DNA of 64,000 nucleotides from Candidatus Reidiella endopervernicosa (GCF_013343005.1 NZ_CP054491.1:1718501-1782500); one strand, 5' to 3'; shown: positions 29,489-39,192, counted from the first letter of the stretch. Program-made: numbers and translations. The notes: generated by a model not told the origin, from the letters alone.

Positions 29489-29574
29489 CAAGTTTATCAA
29501 CCATCGCCACTTCGTGGCTGGACCGTAAATGCGCTGCTTCGCAGCAATAGCGACCGGTTATAAAGGCGTTATGA
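29483..29574 (+). other. attC: Integron attC recombination site 1
   Basis: Core sites are GTATAAC (29483-29489) and GTTATGA (29568-29574). The inner arms TTTATCAACC..CGC and GCGACCGGTTATAAA pair with one unpaired C in the first arm, the extrahelical base typical of attC. The centre has two short stem-loops (CCACTTCGTGG and GCTGCTTCGCAGC). The upstream gene stops in the first core and the next gene's ATG is in the second core, the normal cassette layout. Confidence 0.82.
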
Positions 29575-30166
29575 ATCAAGAGATATGGAGAGATTACGTT
29601 GATAGCTGAGTCGTTTGCTACGTGGTAGGGCTTCTAGGGCAATATCGTTCAGAGAAAGGAGCTCAATCTCAACTTGAATATAATGATTTTATGGAATGGC
29701 TATCTAAAGCTAATCATACTGAAGTCAAAGGTCTTCTCGAGTTAAACACGAGTGCAACAATCTACATAAAGGCATTGCTCAACCAAGATCACGAAATATT
29801 CAAACAGAAGCTAGAGAAAATAGATTCTGCTTTAACGGCATTTGCAAGCACTGTAGAAGGATTTTCAGAATTGGCGCAAGCCGTAAATCCAGATGCACTT
29901 CTTTCAGAACAGGCAGTTAGTATACTGGAGCAAATTCAGAATCTGGCGCCACTAAAGTTATTGAATTAAAGATGATGGGCGGCACCGAGTACATATTTAT
30001 TGAAACTAGCGGAAATATTGAAATCACTGAGCCACGGTTTGTCGAAGACGACCTTAAAACATTAGTTGAATACGGCTTACTTCGTCATGATTACAATTCA
30101 AAAGGCGATAATCTGTATATCTCCACAAGAGCTGCTTCACGGTTGGTTTGTGAAAATAATTCATAA
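29571..30166 (+). pseudogene. Cassette gene of unknown function, frameshifted
   Basis: ATG at 29571 lies in the attC core. Reading MNQEIWRDYVDS, the frame breaks, then continues as a helical protein (LEYNDFMEWLSKANHTEVKG, IYIKALLNQDHEIFKQKLEK, AFASTVEGFSELAQAV). After another break near 29967 it ends with FIETSGNIEITEPRFVEDDL and TRAASRLVCENNS, stop 30164-30166 inside the next attC. About 195 residues if repaired. No family recognised. Codon use is AT-rich compared with the flanking chromosome. Confidence 0.6.
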
Positions 30167-30244
30167 CAATTTGTTCAAGTCGTTCGCTTCGCTCACTGGG
30201 ACGCTCCGCGCGTTGCGGCACCGCGCCTTAACAACGCGTTAGGG
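30161..30244 (+). other. attC: Integron attC recombination site 2
   Basis: Core sites are TCATAAC (30161-30167) and GTTAGGG (30238-30244). The inner arms TTGTTCAAG.CG and CGCCTTAACAA pair with an extrahelical C, and the centre is GC-rich and self-complementary. With site 1 at 29483 this defines one complete gene cassette of about 670 bp. No integron integrase is present, so this is a CALIN-type cluster or the end of an array. Confidence 0.85.
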
Positions 30245-30407
30245 GCATGTGGGGCCGGTAGTGAATAGATGACGAAATGTTAAAATATACTAGAGGTAGT
30301 AAATGCCAATAGGAACGATTGACATAAAGTTACGCCCTATAAAGCTTGCATTTTAGTTAGACCTTCAGACAGAGCTTCCTTACTAAAGGCCATAAAATTA
30401 ATTCCTT

Positions 30408-30692
30408 CGCTGACCGCCAAGGATAGCGAAGCGAAGGCGGTTAGTCCGCGATAGTCGACGCCGTCTGCCTATTCGTAGTTGAGAGCGCGAGCGAACGACG
30501 AAGAAGATGCAGCAGCGGCTTTATGTCGGCGTAGAGTCACTGAGGGAGTTGTGTAGAGCCGCGAAGAGGTGATTACGCAACGTACGCAGGACGGTCGGGG
30601 CGCCGTAGGCATAAACGGTCGCGTTAAGTATTTGCCGCTTGCTTGGGCTTGGATGCCCAAAACATGCTTCCGCAAAAATAGCGACTCCCCGA
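30408..30692 (+). repeat. Dispersed 280-bp element, copy 4
   Basis: A 285-bp copy, subfamily B (right hairpin GCTTG with CATGC, one mismatch). Ends CGCTGACCGCC and GCGACTCCCCGA. It interrupts the large nuclease-like gene between codons for AIKLIP and FSCFLDP. Confidence 0.95.
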
Positions 30693-30709
30693 TCTCTTGT
30701 TTTCTCGAT

Positions 30710-30815
30710 CGCTGACCGCCATGGATAGCGAAGCGAAGGCGGTTAGTCCGCGATAGTCGACGCCGTCTGTATATTCGTAGTTGAGAGCGCGAGCGAACGA
30801 CGGAGAAGATGCAGC
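30710..30815 (+). repeat. Dispersed element, copy 5 (truncated)
   Basis: Only the first 106 bp are present, from CGCTGACCGCC to GATGCAGC. Copy 6 then begins directly. It lies 17 bases after copy 4. The missing right part is not found beyond copy 6, so this is a truncation or inter-copy recombination, not a simple nested insertion. Confidence 0.9.
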
Positions 30816-31097
30816 CGCTGACCGCCATGGATAGCGAAGCGAAGGCGGTTAGCCCCGATAGTCGACGCCGCCCGCCTATTCGTAGTTGAGAGCGCGAGCG
30901 AACGACGAAGAAGATGCAGCAGCGGCTTTATGTCGGCGTAGAGTCAGTGAGGAAGTTGTGTAGAGCCGCGAAGAGGTGATTACGCAACGTACGCAGGACG
31001 GTCGGGGCGCCGCAGGCATAAACGGTCGCGTTAAGTTTTGCTGTTTGCTTGGGCTTGGATGCCCAAAACAAACTTTCGCAAAAATAGCGACTCCCGG
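30816..31097 (+). repeat. Dispersed 280-bp element, copy 6
   Basis: A 282-bp copy of subfamily A ending GCGACTCCCGG. Removing copy 5 plus copy 6 as one unit (30710-31097) together with copy 4 restores one reading frame through KLIPFSCFLDPIIPFYRR. Confidence 0.94.
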
Positions 31098-31637
31098 CCA
31101 ATTATTCCGTTTTATAGACGTACGCCAAAGTCTTGGGGAGATGAAATTACGAGAAGCGTGTCTTCCAGAGATATCGTTGATGGTTATATAAAAGCTTTCG
31201 ATCCAGACTACATTGTTCCAATCGGAGATATAAAACTTGATGGCCTAATGATTAATGAAGATAGAATCATCAAATATGGTGACTTAATTGCCGGGGTAAA
31301 AGAAGATGGTACGCCCGGATATGGAATTGGAATGTTTGAGATTCTTAGGTATTTTTATAATAAAGAAGTTAAGTTTGTTAGAAATGAACCTTTGCGTACG
31401 GTTTTTCCCAATATTGGAGGGCGATACAAGGAGTTTTGTCTAGCTTCTTTGGGTTGCTACCAGAGAGCATTGATGCTGATGTGGTGGAAAACTTTGATGG
31501 CGCAGTACACATTCAGCGGCCTTCTGTATCTATTAATAGCTACATGGATTATCTGTCTTCGAATAACGTATTTCCAAGACGATTATCAATGACTGGAATC
31601 ACTCCATACCGTCCTCGATCGCATAATGAAGGGCAAT

Positions 31638-31917
31638 CGCTGACCGCCATGGATAGCGAAGCGAAGGCGGTTAGTCCGCGATAGTCGACGCCGTCTGCCT
31701 ATTCGTAGTTGAGAGCGCGAGCGGACGACGAAGAAGATGCAGCAGCGGCTTTATGTCGGCGTAGAGTCACTGAGGGAGTTGTGTAGAGCCGCGAAGAGGT
31801 GATTACGCAACGTACGCAGGATCGGAGCGCCGCAGGCATAAACGGTCGCGTTAGTTTTTGCTGTTTGCTTGGGCTTGGATGCCCAAAACAAACTTTCGCA
31901 AAAATAGCGACTCCCGG
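31638..31917 (+). repeat. Dispersed 280-bp element, copy 7
   Basis: A 280-bp copy of subfamily A with a small deletion in the middle (GGATCGGAGCGCC). It separates RSHNEGQ from FLMDAGSSLDV in the large broken gene. Exact end is uncertain by one base because of the run GGG at the junction. Confidence 0.94.
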
Positions 31918-33613
31918 GTGTTTTTAATGGATGCGGGAAGCTCGCTTGATGTTATAGATTACTGGAACCTACGAGCTAGTGGTTGGAACGTTATTCCGAT
32001 AGCAAAACAAGTAAGTGATTCTGATTCGGTAAAATCAGCTGTTAGAGAATTTATTGAAGAGAATAATGTTCCTTATAGACATAATCCAAATATGTTCCAC
32101 GGTACTACGATTTTAAAAAGTAGAAGTATTTCTAAAATGATCTTGATGACTTCGTGGCACGGTTGAATATTCCCGTCCCTGAGGATCCTAAGAGATATAA
32201 ATTTTCAATGCAGCACTGGTATCCTCGTATTTGGGATAACTGGGCGAGAGAGAAGGATGGGGTTGGCCGTTGTGAACTCGAAGTAAAGAGGAGCGCCATG
32301 ACCTACAAGCAATACCCGATCAAATATCTATAAAAACAATAGATCCTGTATTATCAGACAGGTTTGGTGGTCATGGTACACACAGATTTGCCAATGAGAT
32401 TGAAATAAGAATATATGGTGATGAAGGGAGCCTTATGCAGAAGTGATTCCTCATGGTATAGATAATTTGAACCACGCAATCGGGGCTATTGGTTTTAACG
32501 AATGGCGGGTCTCAGATAAGGGTTTGGTGTATTTGTCATCTAACAATAAGTGGAGCATGAGTTTTGAGGCGCCTAGAGCTTTAAATATAATGACCTCCTG
32601 GTTCAAATCAAATGGTTGGGAGGTGGAAATTTCTTCTTCCGGACTAATTGCGACTCAGATGTTAAAACAACTCGAAGGGGTTTGGGGTGTAGGACTTCTT
32701 AAAAGAAAAGGGTTGATCGAGTTATTAAATAAAATGAGTGAAGGCAGGGCCTTACTAAAGAACGCTTTCTGGGGAGAGATTCAAAAATTGTAAATGGCGA
32801 AAAGTACAGCTCTGATCCTAAGGGGCTGTTAAAGCGCCTTATAGATCTAAAAATTATTCGTCTAGGAACAGATATTCAGTGCCCGGTGTGTCAACAGTAT
32901 TCCTGGCACAATCTTAGAGAATTAGATTATGAGACAAAGTGTCCCATCTGTTTTAATACGTCAGAAATACCTGCTCATTCTCCTGATGATATAAAGTGGT
33001 CCTATCGGTCACATGGTGCATTTAGTTTACCAAAGCAGGCATTTGGAGCGTATACCGTTCTTCTAACCTATTATTTATTCGCAAGGACGTTGGATGGTGC
33101 TACCACACCAATGATGAGTTTCAACGCAAGAAAGAATAGAGTAGATATTGAGGCTGACTTATCTTTATTTTTCCAGAAATCAAAATTCGGTAACCCTAAA
33201 AGGTATTTGGTATTTTGCGAGTGTAAGACATTTAATAGATTCGAAAAGAAAGATATAGATAGAATGAAAATAATCACAAAGGAGTTTCCTGGTCTTTACT
33301 TGTGTTTTCCACCATGAATCCCGATCTATCCGAGAAGGAAAAAAGATTAATCAGGCCGTTAGTTAAACAGGGAGAAAGTTGTGGAAGGAAGGGCAAAGTA
33401 ATAACCCAGTGCTTATCCTTACGTCTAATGAGTTGTTGTCTGATATTAGTTTAGAAAATACGTATAAAGAACTTGGGGAAGCATGCTGGTTTTCACGAGC
33501 AGCGGTATGAACTTAATCAGCTTTTACCACTTTGTAATGTAACTCAGCAATTGTATCTAGCCATGGAGTCTTGGTCTGAGTGGTATAACAAAGAAGTGTT
33601 AAAAAGAAAGTGA

Positions 33614-33893
33614 TATCGAGAAAGATGCCCCCATGAAATAGGTGTCAGAGAGGAGAAAAATAGGTGTCAGAGAGTAATTGTTTCTAATATTAGAAGATAA
33701 TGCTCTCTGCCCCGGTTTTCCTAAGTAATCTATAAGGTGTATAAGGGAACCGATCCCTTGCCTCATCTGTAGCTCTGGCCGTCTTCGATGTGTTAGGTTG
33801 TGGTGTCGTTATGTGTGTAATAACAGCTAGTGGTTTAGTGCTATGTCTGCCGATAAGTAATAATGGAATTATTAATTAATACATGGGGTTGAT
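33614..33893. other. Intergenic region with a short direct repeat
   Basis: Two copies of ATAGGTGTCAGAGAG lie 26 bases apart (about 33638 and 33664). Such TCTCTGACACCTAT-type sequences resemble flanks of IS200-like/RAYT transposase units in gammaproteobacteria, so this could be a scar. Otherwise no gene is seen; the last 60 bases are very AT-rich and probably hold the promoter of the next gene. Confidence 0.35.
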
Positions 33894-34493
33894 ATGAATA
33901 TATCTAAATTTATAATGGCTGGAGTGCTATGTGCATGGGCAGTCTCTTCCTATGCGGAAAATTTAAAAGAGGGTGTTCCAGAGGTAAAAACGAAGTTGGA
34001 ATCATTTTCTGCTAATACGGGCGTGGTTATCGTTCGTGGTTTTGAGGTGGTTGGTAAGATTGATGGGCTATATGACGCCTCAATTGAAGTAGAATCGAAA
34101 GAGTTTGTTAATGTAACAAGTGGGAAAAAAGAATACGGAATTACAATTGAGGTAGTAAAAGAAGATGGTCGATATGATAAAAAGCACATCATATATTGAT
34201 TATGACGAAATAGATTCTCTCATTAGTGGTATCGACTATATATCAAAAGTAAATAACTCTTCCACAAGCTTTTCAAGCTTTCAAGCTGATTACTCCACTA
34301 AGGGTGGTCTTAGAGTTTCTACTTTTAGTATGAATAATGAAATCAAGGTGGCTATTTCGAGTGGTCGTATCAACAAAGTAAAGGCGTACTTCAATATCTT
34401 GTTCTTGCCTGATATTCGTGAACTGATTGGGCAAGCAAAAAATAAAATTGATGCTCTAAAAGTTAATAAACAGATTAATAAGTGGGGTCAGAT
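33894..34493 (+). pseudogene. Secreted hypothetical protein, frameshifted and interrupted near its end by the IS3 element
   Basis: A Sec signal peptide (MNISKFIMAGVLCAWAVSSYA) is followed by a beta-rich domain (VKTKLESFSANTGVVIVRGF, LYDASIEVESKEFVNV). The frame breaks at the A-run near 34182 and continues as STSYIDYDEIDSLISGIDYI to INKWGQ. The IS element inserts after 34493. The original last codons lie after it at 35755-35770 (MKLSP stop). Repaired length about 205 aa. In its present form the gene would end IEPPPV using IS sequence. Family not recognised. Confidence 0.7.
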
Positions 34494-34556
34494 TGAACCT
34501 CCCCCAGTTTAACGGGTACTTTTAATAAGCGACAATGTCGCAATAGGAGTATCCAA

Positions 34557-34865
34557 ATGACTAGAAAACGCAAGCCATATAAGACCTACACCAAAGAGTT
34601 CAAATTAGAAGCGGTTCGCCTGATGGATGAGTCTGATAGACCAGCCACTGATATCGCTATGGAGCTTGGTATTCGGCGTAATCAACTCTACAAATGGAAA
34701 GAGCAGTTATCCAACAAAGGAAACAAAGCCTTTGAAGGTCCGGGAAGGCCAAAGAAGCAGGATCAAAGCGAAGTCACCACCCTTCGCCAAGAGAATGAAC
34801 GGCTGAAAGAGGAGCTTGAAATCCTAAAAAAAGCCGCCGCGTACTTTGCGAGGGATCTCAAGTGA
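34557..34865 (+). CDS. IS3-family transposase OrfA (HTH)
   Basis: The 102-aa protein starts with an HTH of the IS3/IS911 type (YTKEFKLEAVRLMDESDRPA, ELGIRRNQLYKWKEQL) and ends in a leucine-zipper helix (EVTTLRQENERLKEELEILK). Its stop overlaps the OrfB start by four bases (ATGA-type), and a run of A residues near 34830 could allow the -1 frameshift used by this family to make OrfAB. Intact. Confidence 0.93.
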   Translation: MTRKRKPYKTYTKEFKLEAVRLMDESDRPATDIAMELGIRRNQLYKWKEQLSNKGNKAFEGPGRPKKQDQSEVTTLRQENERLKEELEILKKAAAYFARDLK

Positions 34866-35720
34866 AGTACGCCTTTATTCAATCGCTCAGCACAAAGCAT
34901 CGAATTATACGGCTCTGTCATGCGCTTGATGTATCAGTGAATGGCTACTATTCATGGTGCAACCGACCTGAAAGCAAGCGCTCCATTGAGGATCGCCAGC
35001 TCACCGCTAAAATAAAGCTGTTTCACAGGCAAGTCGGCAGATCTATGGATCGCCTCGCATCCATAAAGATCTGCAAGAGATGGGAGAACGTGTTGGTGTT
35101 AATCGTGTGGCCAGACTGATGAGGGCAAATGACATTGCATCTAAGATGGCTAGAAAGTTTGTCATAACGACTAACTCAAAGAACACGATGCAGCCCGCGC
35201 CAGATCTGCTTAAGCGAGAGTTTGATGTGGAAAGACCTGATAAAGCCTGGTCTCTGACACCACCTTGATACCGACGCGGCAAGGGTGGCTTTATCTGGCC
35301 GTCATCATTGATCTCTATTCAAGGCATGTCATTGGCTGGGCTATGAGCAACAATAATAACACTCTACTGGTGAAGGACGCACTCACGATGGCTATCTGGC
35401 GAAGAGGCCGAGTAGAGTCTGTAGTTGTGCACTCAGACCAGGGCAGCACCTATGCTTCAGGTGACTACCAGAGGCTGTTGAAAGAGAGCTCATTACGCTG
35501 CAGCATGAGCCGTAAAGGTGAATGCCTGGATAATGCGGTGGCGGAAAGTTTCTTCGGTACACTTAAGACCGAACTGGTAGATTACGAAGATTACAAAACC
35601 AAACAGGAAGCAAAGCAGAGTCTGTTTGAATACATCGAAGTCTTTTATAACAGACGCAGGCGTCACTCGTACTTGGGGTATGTAAGTCCTGCAGAATACG
35701 AGGCAAAGTGTGCCTCTTAA
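34862..35720 (+). pseudogene. IS3-family transposase OrfB (rve/DDE), two frameshifts
   Basis: The reading frame is split into three parts. MKYAFIQSLSTKHRIIRLCH leads to the first break at about 35045. The second part (VNRVARLMRANDIASKMARK) ends just before the WVSDTT catalytic aspartate because one G is missing at about 35250. The third part has VIIDLYSRHVIGWAMS, VVHSDQGSTYAS and the glutamate in KGECLDNAVAESFFGTLK. DDE residues are all present once repaired. Each break is one base. As written it cannot make transposase. Confidence 0.88.
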
Positions 35721-35782
35721 TTAATTCATCCGTTAAACCGGGGGAGCCTCAGATGAAACTTAGTCCTTGATACCCCTTGTCT

Positions 35783-35905
35783 CCCGGCGCGCACACTCGC
35801 AAGTAATCGGTGAGCAGCTTCAATTAGTAGCATGTCGCCGACGTCATATCCTTTGGTGTCGTTATGAATCTTAAATTGGTCTAGGTCAAGAGCAGGATGG
35901 CTCCG
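35783..35905 (-). pseudogene. Relic of a GGDEF domain (N-terminal half)
   Basis: The minus strand encodes HPALDLDQFKIHNDTKGYD followed by VGDMLLIEAAHRLLASVRAG, the part of a diguanylate cyclase just before its GGDEF motif. The motif itself is not present and the flanks do not continue the domain. It lies just after the IS3 element and its host gene. Confidence 0.75.
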
Positions 35906-36052
35906 TGGTTGTTGCAATGGTCCAAACAATGCAAGACATTGACTGTCTCCCAATCTGCTACCAAACCCTAAGAAAATATCCAATAAGAGGAATGTGGGCT
36001 GTGTGCAAGCTTGCAACTGAAGTCTAAGCCGACCTCTTGTCTCGAAAAGTGG

Positions 36053-36110
36053 CGTCGCCCAAAAGGTGGGGCAACTACTGACGGGCCGGGTGATTCCTGG
36101 CCCTTTTGTA
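36053..36110 (+). terminator. Decayed terminator-like segment related to 28410-28466
   Basis: GCCCAAAAGG, then CGACTG/CTACTGA..GGGCCGGGTGATTCCTGGCCC, then TTTTG. It aligns over about 55 bases with the segment that ends the rhodanese gene. The stem here has mismatches. Could be a duplicated gene end. Confidence 0.45.
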
Positions 36111-36263
36111 TGCCTGCTCAATACAAGACTCGATTTGACGGCAGGGTGCGGGGCAGCGAGAATGGTTCGCAGATTCGATTACATGTGAATCGTGCAAGGA
36201 GGCAGGCGACTGATCTCCTTTCGCCTGTTGATCTCCCTAACCAATGGGTCGCTAAGAATCGCC

Positions 36264-38399
36264 ATGATGAAAAAAGCCTCCACAGCCCTGTTAACCAGCT
36301 CACTATTCGTTGCAAGCAGTGCGATTGCGGCTGAGCTCGATGTGGACGAGGCGATGTTGCTGGGGATGTTTGGTGATGAGGAGCTGATCAGCATCGCGAC
36401 CGGTACGCCGGTGGCGATATCCAAGGCTCCGGCAGTCGCATCCGTTATCACTAAAGAAGATATCAAGGCGATGGGGGCGACCACGCTGCAGCAGGCGTTG
36501 GAACATCTGCCGGGTTTGCATATCAGCAGTGCTACTCAGGCATCGATCGTCTCTATTCGTGGTATCCATACCCGGCTTAATCCACAGGTGCTGATCCTCC
36601 GTAATGGCCAGGAGACGCATGAGCTGCTGTCACGCAAACCGGTTACGGGGCAACACTTCCCACTTGAAGCGGTGGAGCGGATCGAGGTGATTCGCGGACC
36701 CGGATCCGCTGTATACGGCGCTGATGCCTTCTCGGGCGTGATCAACATCATCACCAAAGACCCTGACGATATCGATGGGGGGGAGGTAGGTGTGCGCGGC
36801 GGCTCGTTCGATTACCAGGATATCTGGGGGCAGTTCGGTCGCGTCTCAGAGGGTGGGCTTGGTCTGGCGGCCACGGTGCAGTACTCCCACAATGATGGTG
36901 ATGATGGTCGAATTGTTGATGCCGATACCCAGACCATCTTTGACACTCTGTTCGGTACTACCGCTTCACAGGCACCCGGACCGCTCGACACTCGTTATGA
37001 GGTGCTGAGCTCCGATTTCACTCTCTCAAAGGGGCATTGGAAAAGTCATCTCTCAACCCTTCACCAGCGTGACACGGGTCAGGGGGCCGGTGTGGCCAAC
37101 ACGCTCGATCACGACGGTTACATGGATACCGATCAGTACATCTTCGATATCAACTACCATGACGATGCATGGGCACAGTACTGGTCACTCGATCTAACTT
37201 ACGGTATCCACTACTCGCAAAACGACATTAACCTGAGTGTCTTCCCCGCCGGTGCGCTACTGCCGATCGGTGCCGACGGTAACCTCGATCTTTTTACTCC
37301 GGTAGGAATGGTCGACTTCACTGATGGCTATATCGGCACGCCGGGACGGACCGAAATCACCAATCGCTTCGATCTAACGACGCTTTATACCGGTTGGGAT
37401 AAACATACCTGGCGTATCAATATCGGTGGCAAGCATGAGGATTTCGAGGCGCGCTCCAAGTCGAACTTCGGCCCCGGGGTGATCGACGGAACCGTCTCAC
37501 CAATCGACGATACCCTGACCGATACCACCGGACTCAGCACCAACTACATGCCCGACGTCGACCGCTGTGTGCTCTATACCTCAATACAGGATGAGTGGGC
37601 AGTGGCGCGTGACTGGATGCTCACCGCCGGTATCCGCTACGACCACTACTCTGATGTCGGTTCCACCACCAATCCGAGGGTCTCACTGGTCTGGAACAGT
37701 ACCCAGGCGCTGACCACCAAGCTTCTCTACGGCAGCGCCTTTCGCGCTCCCAGCTTCAGCGATCTCTACGCGCAGAACAATCCGGTTGCACTCGGCAATC
37801 CCGATCTCGCATCCGAGACGATCGATACCTATGAGCTGGTCTTCGACTACCAGCCGAGCGACCGTTTCAGCACCCGTCTCAACATCTACTACTACGAGAT
37901 AGAGGGGCTGATCGAGCTGGTTGATGACGATGGTCTGCCGGGTGGGCGATCCACGGCACAGAACGCACGTGATCAGGAGGCGCACGGCGTAGAGATCGAG
38001 GCGCTCTGGCATGTGACTAATCGTTTAGATTTGCTGGGGAATGTAGCGGTTCAGCGTGCAACTGATACGGTAACCGGTGATCGTGTCCCCGATGCGCCGG
38101 GGCACCAGGCCTTTGCCGGTATGAACTGGCGTTTTGCACCTAATTGGCTGCTCAACGGTCAGCTCCATTGGGTGGCCGATCGTAAGCGTGCCGCGGGTGA
38201 TACACGTGATGAGATCGACAGTTATGCACTAACCAATCTGGTGCTGCGTCGCGATAATATCTTTGACCATTTTGATCTGGGTCTGAAGGTCAATAACCTG
38301 TTTGATCAAGATGTCCGCGAGCCAGGACCCACCAGTATCCCTAACGACTATCCACAGGAAGGGCGTAGCCTCTGGCTGGAGCTGCGGGCAAGTCTATAA
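36264..38399 (+). CDS. TonB-dependent outer-membrane receptor
   Basis: The protein is about 711 aa from the chosen ATG. A signal peptide (MMKKASTALLTSSLFVASSA) is followed by the plug domain (TGTPVAISKAPAVASVITKE, VERIEVIRGPGSAVYGADAF, SGVINIITK) and a 22-strand-type barrel. The last strand ends in SLWLELRASL. The CirA/BtuB-like order and the LRNGQ motif point to uptake of an iron chelate, cobalamin or similar; the ligand cannot be read from sequence. A longer frame from 36192 lacks a signal peptide at its N-terminus, so the ATG at 36264 is preferred. Repeat copy 8 follows 67 bases downstream. Confidence 0.92.
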   Translation: MMKKASTALLTSSLFVASSAIAAELDVDEAMLLGMFGDEELISIATGTPVAISKAPAVASVITKEDIKAMGATTLQQALEHLPGLHISSATQASIVSIRGIHTRLNPQVLILRNGQETHELLSRKPVTGQHFPLEAVERIEVIRGPGSAVYGADAFSGVINIITKDPDDIDGGEVGVRGGSFDYQDIWGQFGRVSEGGLGLAATVQYSHNDGDDGRIVDADTQTIFDTLFGTTASQAPGPLDTRYEVLSSDFTLSKGHWKSHLSTLHQRDTGQGAGVANTLDHDGYMDTDQYIFDINYHDDAWAQYWSLDLTYGIHYSQNDINLSVFPAGALLPIGADGNLDLFTPVGMVDFTDGYIGTPGRTEITNRFDLTTLYTGWDKHTWRINIGGKHEDFEARSKSNFGPGVIDGTVSPIDDTLTDTTGLSTNYMPDVDRCVLYTSIQDEWAVARDWMLTAGIRYDHYSDVGSTTNPRVSLVWNSTQALTTKLLYGSAFRAPSFSDLYAQNNPVALGNPDLASETIDTYELVFDYQPSDRFSTRLNIYYYEIEGLIELVDDDGLPGGRSTAQNARDQEAHGVEIEALWHVTNRLDLLGNVAVQRATDTVTGDRVPDAPGHQAFAGMNWRFAPNWLLNGQLHWVADRKRAAGDTRDEIDSYALTNLVLRRDNIFDHFDLGLKVNNLFDQDVREPGPTSIPNDYPQEGRSLWLELRASL

Positions 38400-38466
38400 A
38401 ATAGTACGGTAGAAAGTAGTTCTATTTGTCGCAGAACCCCCGTCTTTTCCGATAACTCTCGGCGTA

Positions 38467-38749
38467 CGCTGACCGCCATGGAGAGCGAAGTGAGGGCGGT
38501 TAGTCCCCGATAGTCGACGCCGTCTGCCTATTCGTAGTTGAGAGCGCGAGCGAACGACGGAGAAGATGCAGCAGCGGCTGTATGTCGGCGTAGAGTCACT
38601 GAGGGAGTTGTGTAGAGCCGCGAAGAGGTGATTACGCAACGAACGCAGGACGTCGGGGCGCCGCAGGCATAAACGGTCGCGTGAAGTTTTTGCTGTTTGC
38701 TTGGGCTTGGATGCCCAAAACAAACTTTCGCAAAAATAGCGACTCCCGG
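38467..38749 (+). repeat. Dispersed 280-bp element, copy 8
   Basis: A 283-bp copy, subfamily A, with the GAGAGCGAAGTGAGG left-hairpin variant and an unusual GGCTGTATGTCG in the middle. Ends CGCTGACCGCC and GCGACTCCCGG. Intergenic, between the TonB receptor and the small gene at 38843. Confidence 0.95.
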
Positions 38750-38842
38750 TATTTTCATCTTCTTCAATGGCGTATTGGCTATGAAGAACTATACTCTTGA
38801 TCCATTATTTCAATTGACGCGATACATCGAAGGAGGCCCTCC

Positions 38843-39091
38843 ATGTATGTAGCGATCCGACACGAAATAAGTGATTCAAACGCCTTCTGGGAAAAGGCAT
38901 CAAGCTTTGTAATTCCCCCCGATATTAAACTGCTCTACTCATTTCCAAATCAGGATGGCGCCAAGGGCAACTGTCTCTGGGAAGCCGAATCGGTGGCTGC
39001 GGTTAAAAAGTTTGTTGAAGGTAATCTGGGTCAATTCAGCATTAATGAGTATTACGAGGTCAATCCCAATAATTCGATCGGTATCCAGTGA
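38843..39091 (+). CDS. Small conserved protein, likely alpha/beta ferredoxin-like fold
   Basis: The 82-aa protein (MYVAIRHEISDSNAFWEKAS, CLWEAESVAAVKKFVEGNLG, INEYYEVNPNNSIGI) resembles small DUF4242/SCO4226-type proteins whose members fold as a ferredoxin-like domain. A strong AAGGAGG at 38830-38836 lies 6 bases before the ATG. No membrane segment. Function unknown; it has no obvious operon partner because repeats flank the area. Confidence 0.7.
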   Translation: MYVAIRHEISDSNAFWEKASSFVIPPDIKLLYSFPNQDGAKGNCLWEAESVAAVKKFVEGNLGQFSINEYYEVNPNNSIGIQ

Positions 39092-39192
39092 AGCAATGAG
39101 TGTAGGAACTGACGGTTTACTGAGGATTACACCGCGCTTTCATGTCCGACCCAAACCACACGTTTATCGTGACAGAGGGTGCCGCCAATGAC

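Larger units (their letters stand above)
30303..33613 (+). pseudogene. Large broken gene: zinc ribbon plus PD-(D/E)XK nuclease-like protein, unknown family
   Basis: One long AT-rich coding sequence is traceable from MPIGTIDIKLRPIK to a terminal WSEWYNKEVLKRK, interrupted by repeat copies 4, 5/6 and 7 and by about nine single-base frameshifts, most in homopolymers. Removing the copies leaves about 820 codons. Recognisable pieces: FDPDYIVPIGDIKLDG, MDAGSSLDVIDYWNLRASGW, FSMQHWYPRIWDNW, a zinc ribbon CPVC (32880) and CPIC (32940). A possible nuclease core has EADL (about 33150) and CECKTFNRF (about 33216), i.e. D...ExK. I cannot name the family. The nuclease motif suggests DNA processing or defence, by inference only. 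Confidence 0.65.
34494..35751 (+). mobile_element. IS3-family insertion sequence, 1258 bp, 3-bp target duplication GAT
   Basis: Terminal inverted repeats read TGAACCTCCCCCAGTTTAAC on the left and, inverted, TGAGGCTCCCCCGGTTTAAC on the right. The ends are TG...CA as in IS3. GAT at 34491-34493 is repeated at 35752-35754. It carries orfA and a frameshifted orfB. The insertion is 4-5 codons before the natural stop of the host gene. Confidence 0.93.

Noticed and set aside
36011-36110. c-di-GMP (GEMM) riboswitch before the TonB receptor
   Set aside because: A CGAAAAG loop and a GGGCCGGGTGATTCC stretch look suggestive, but the conserved GCAAAGCC core is missing and the segment is better explained as a decayed terminator.
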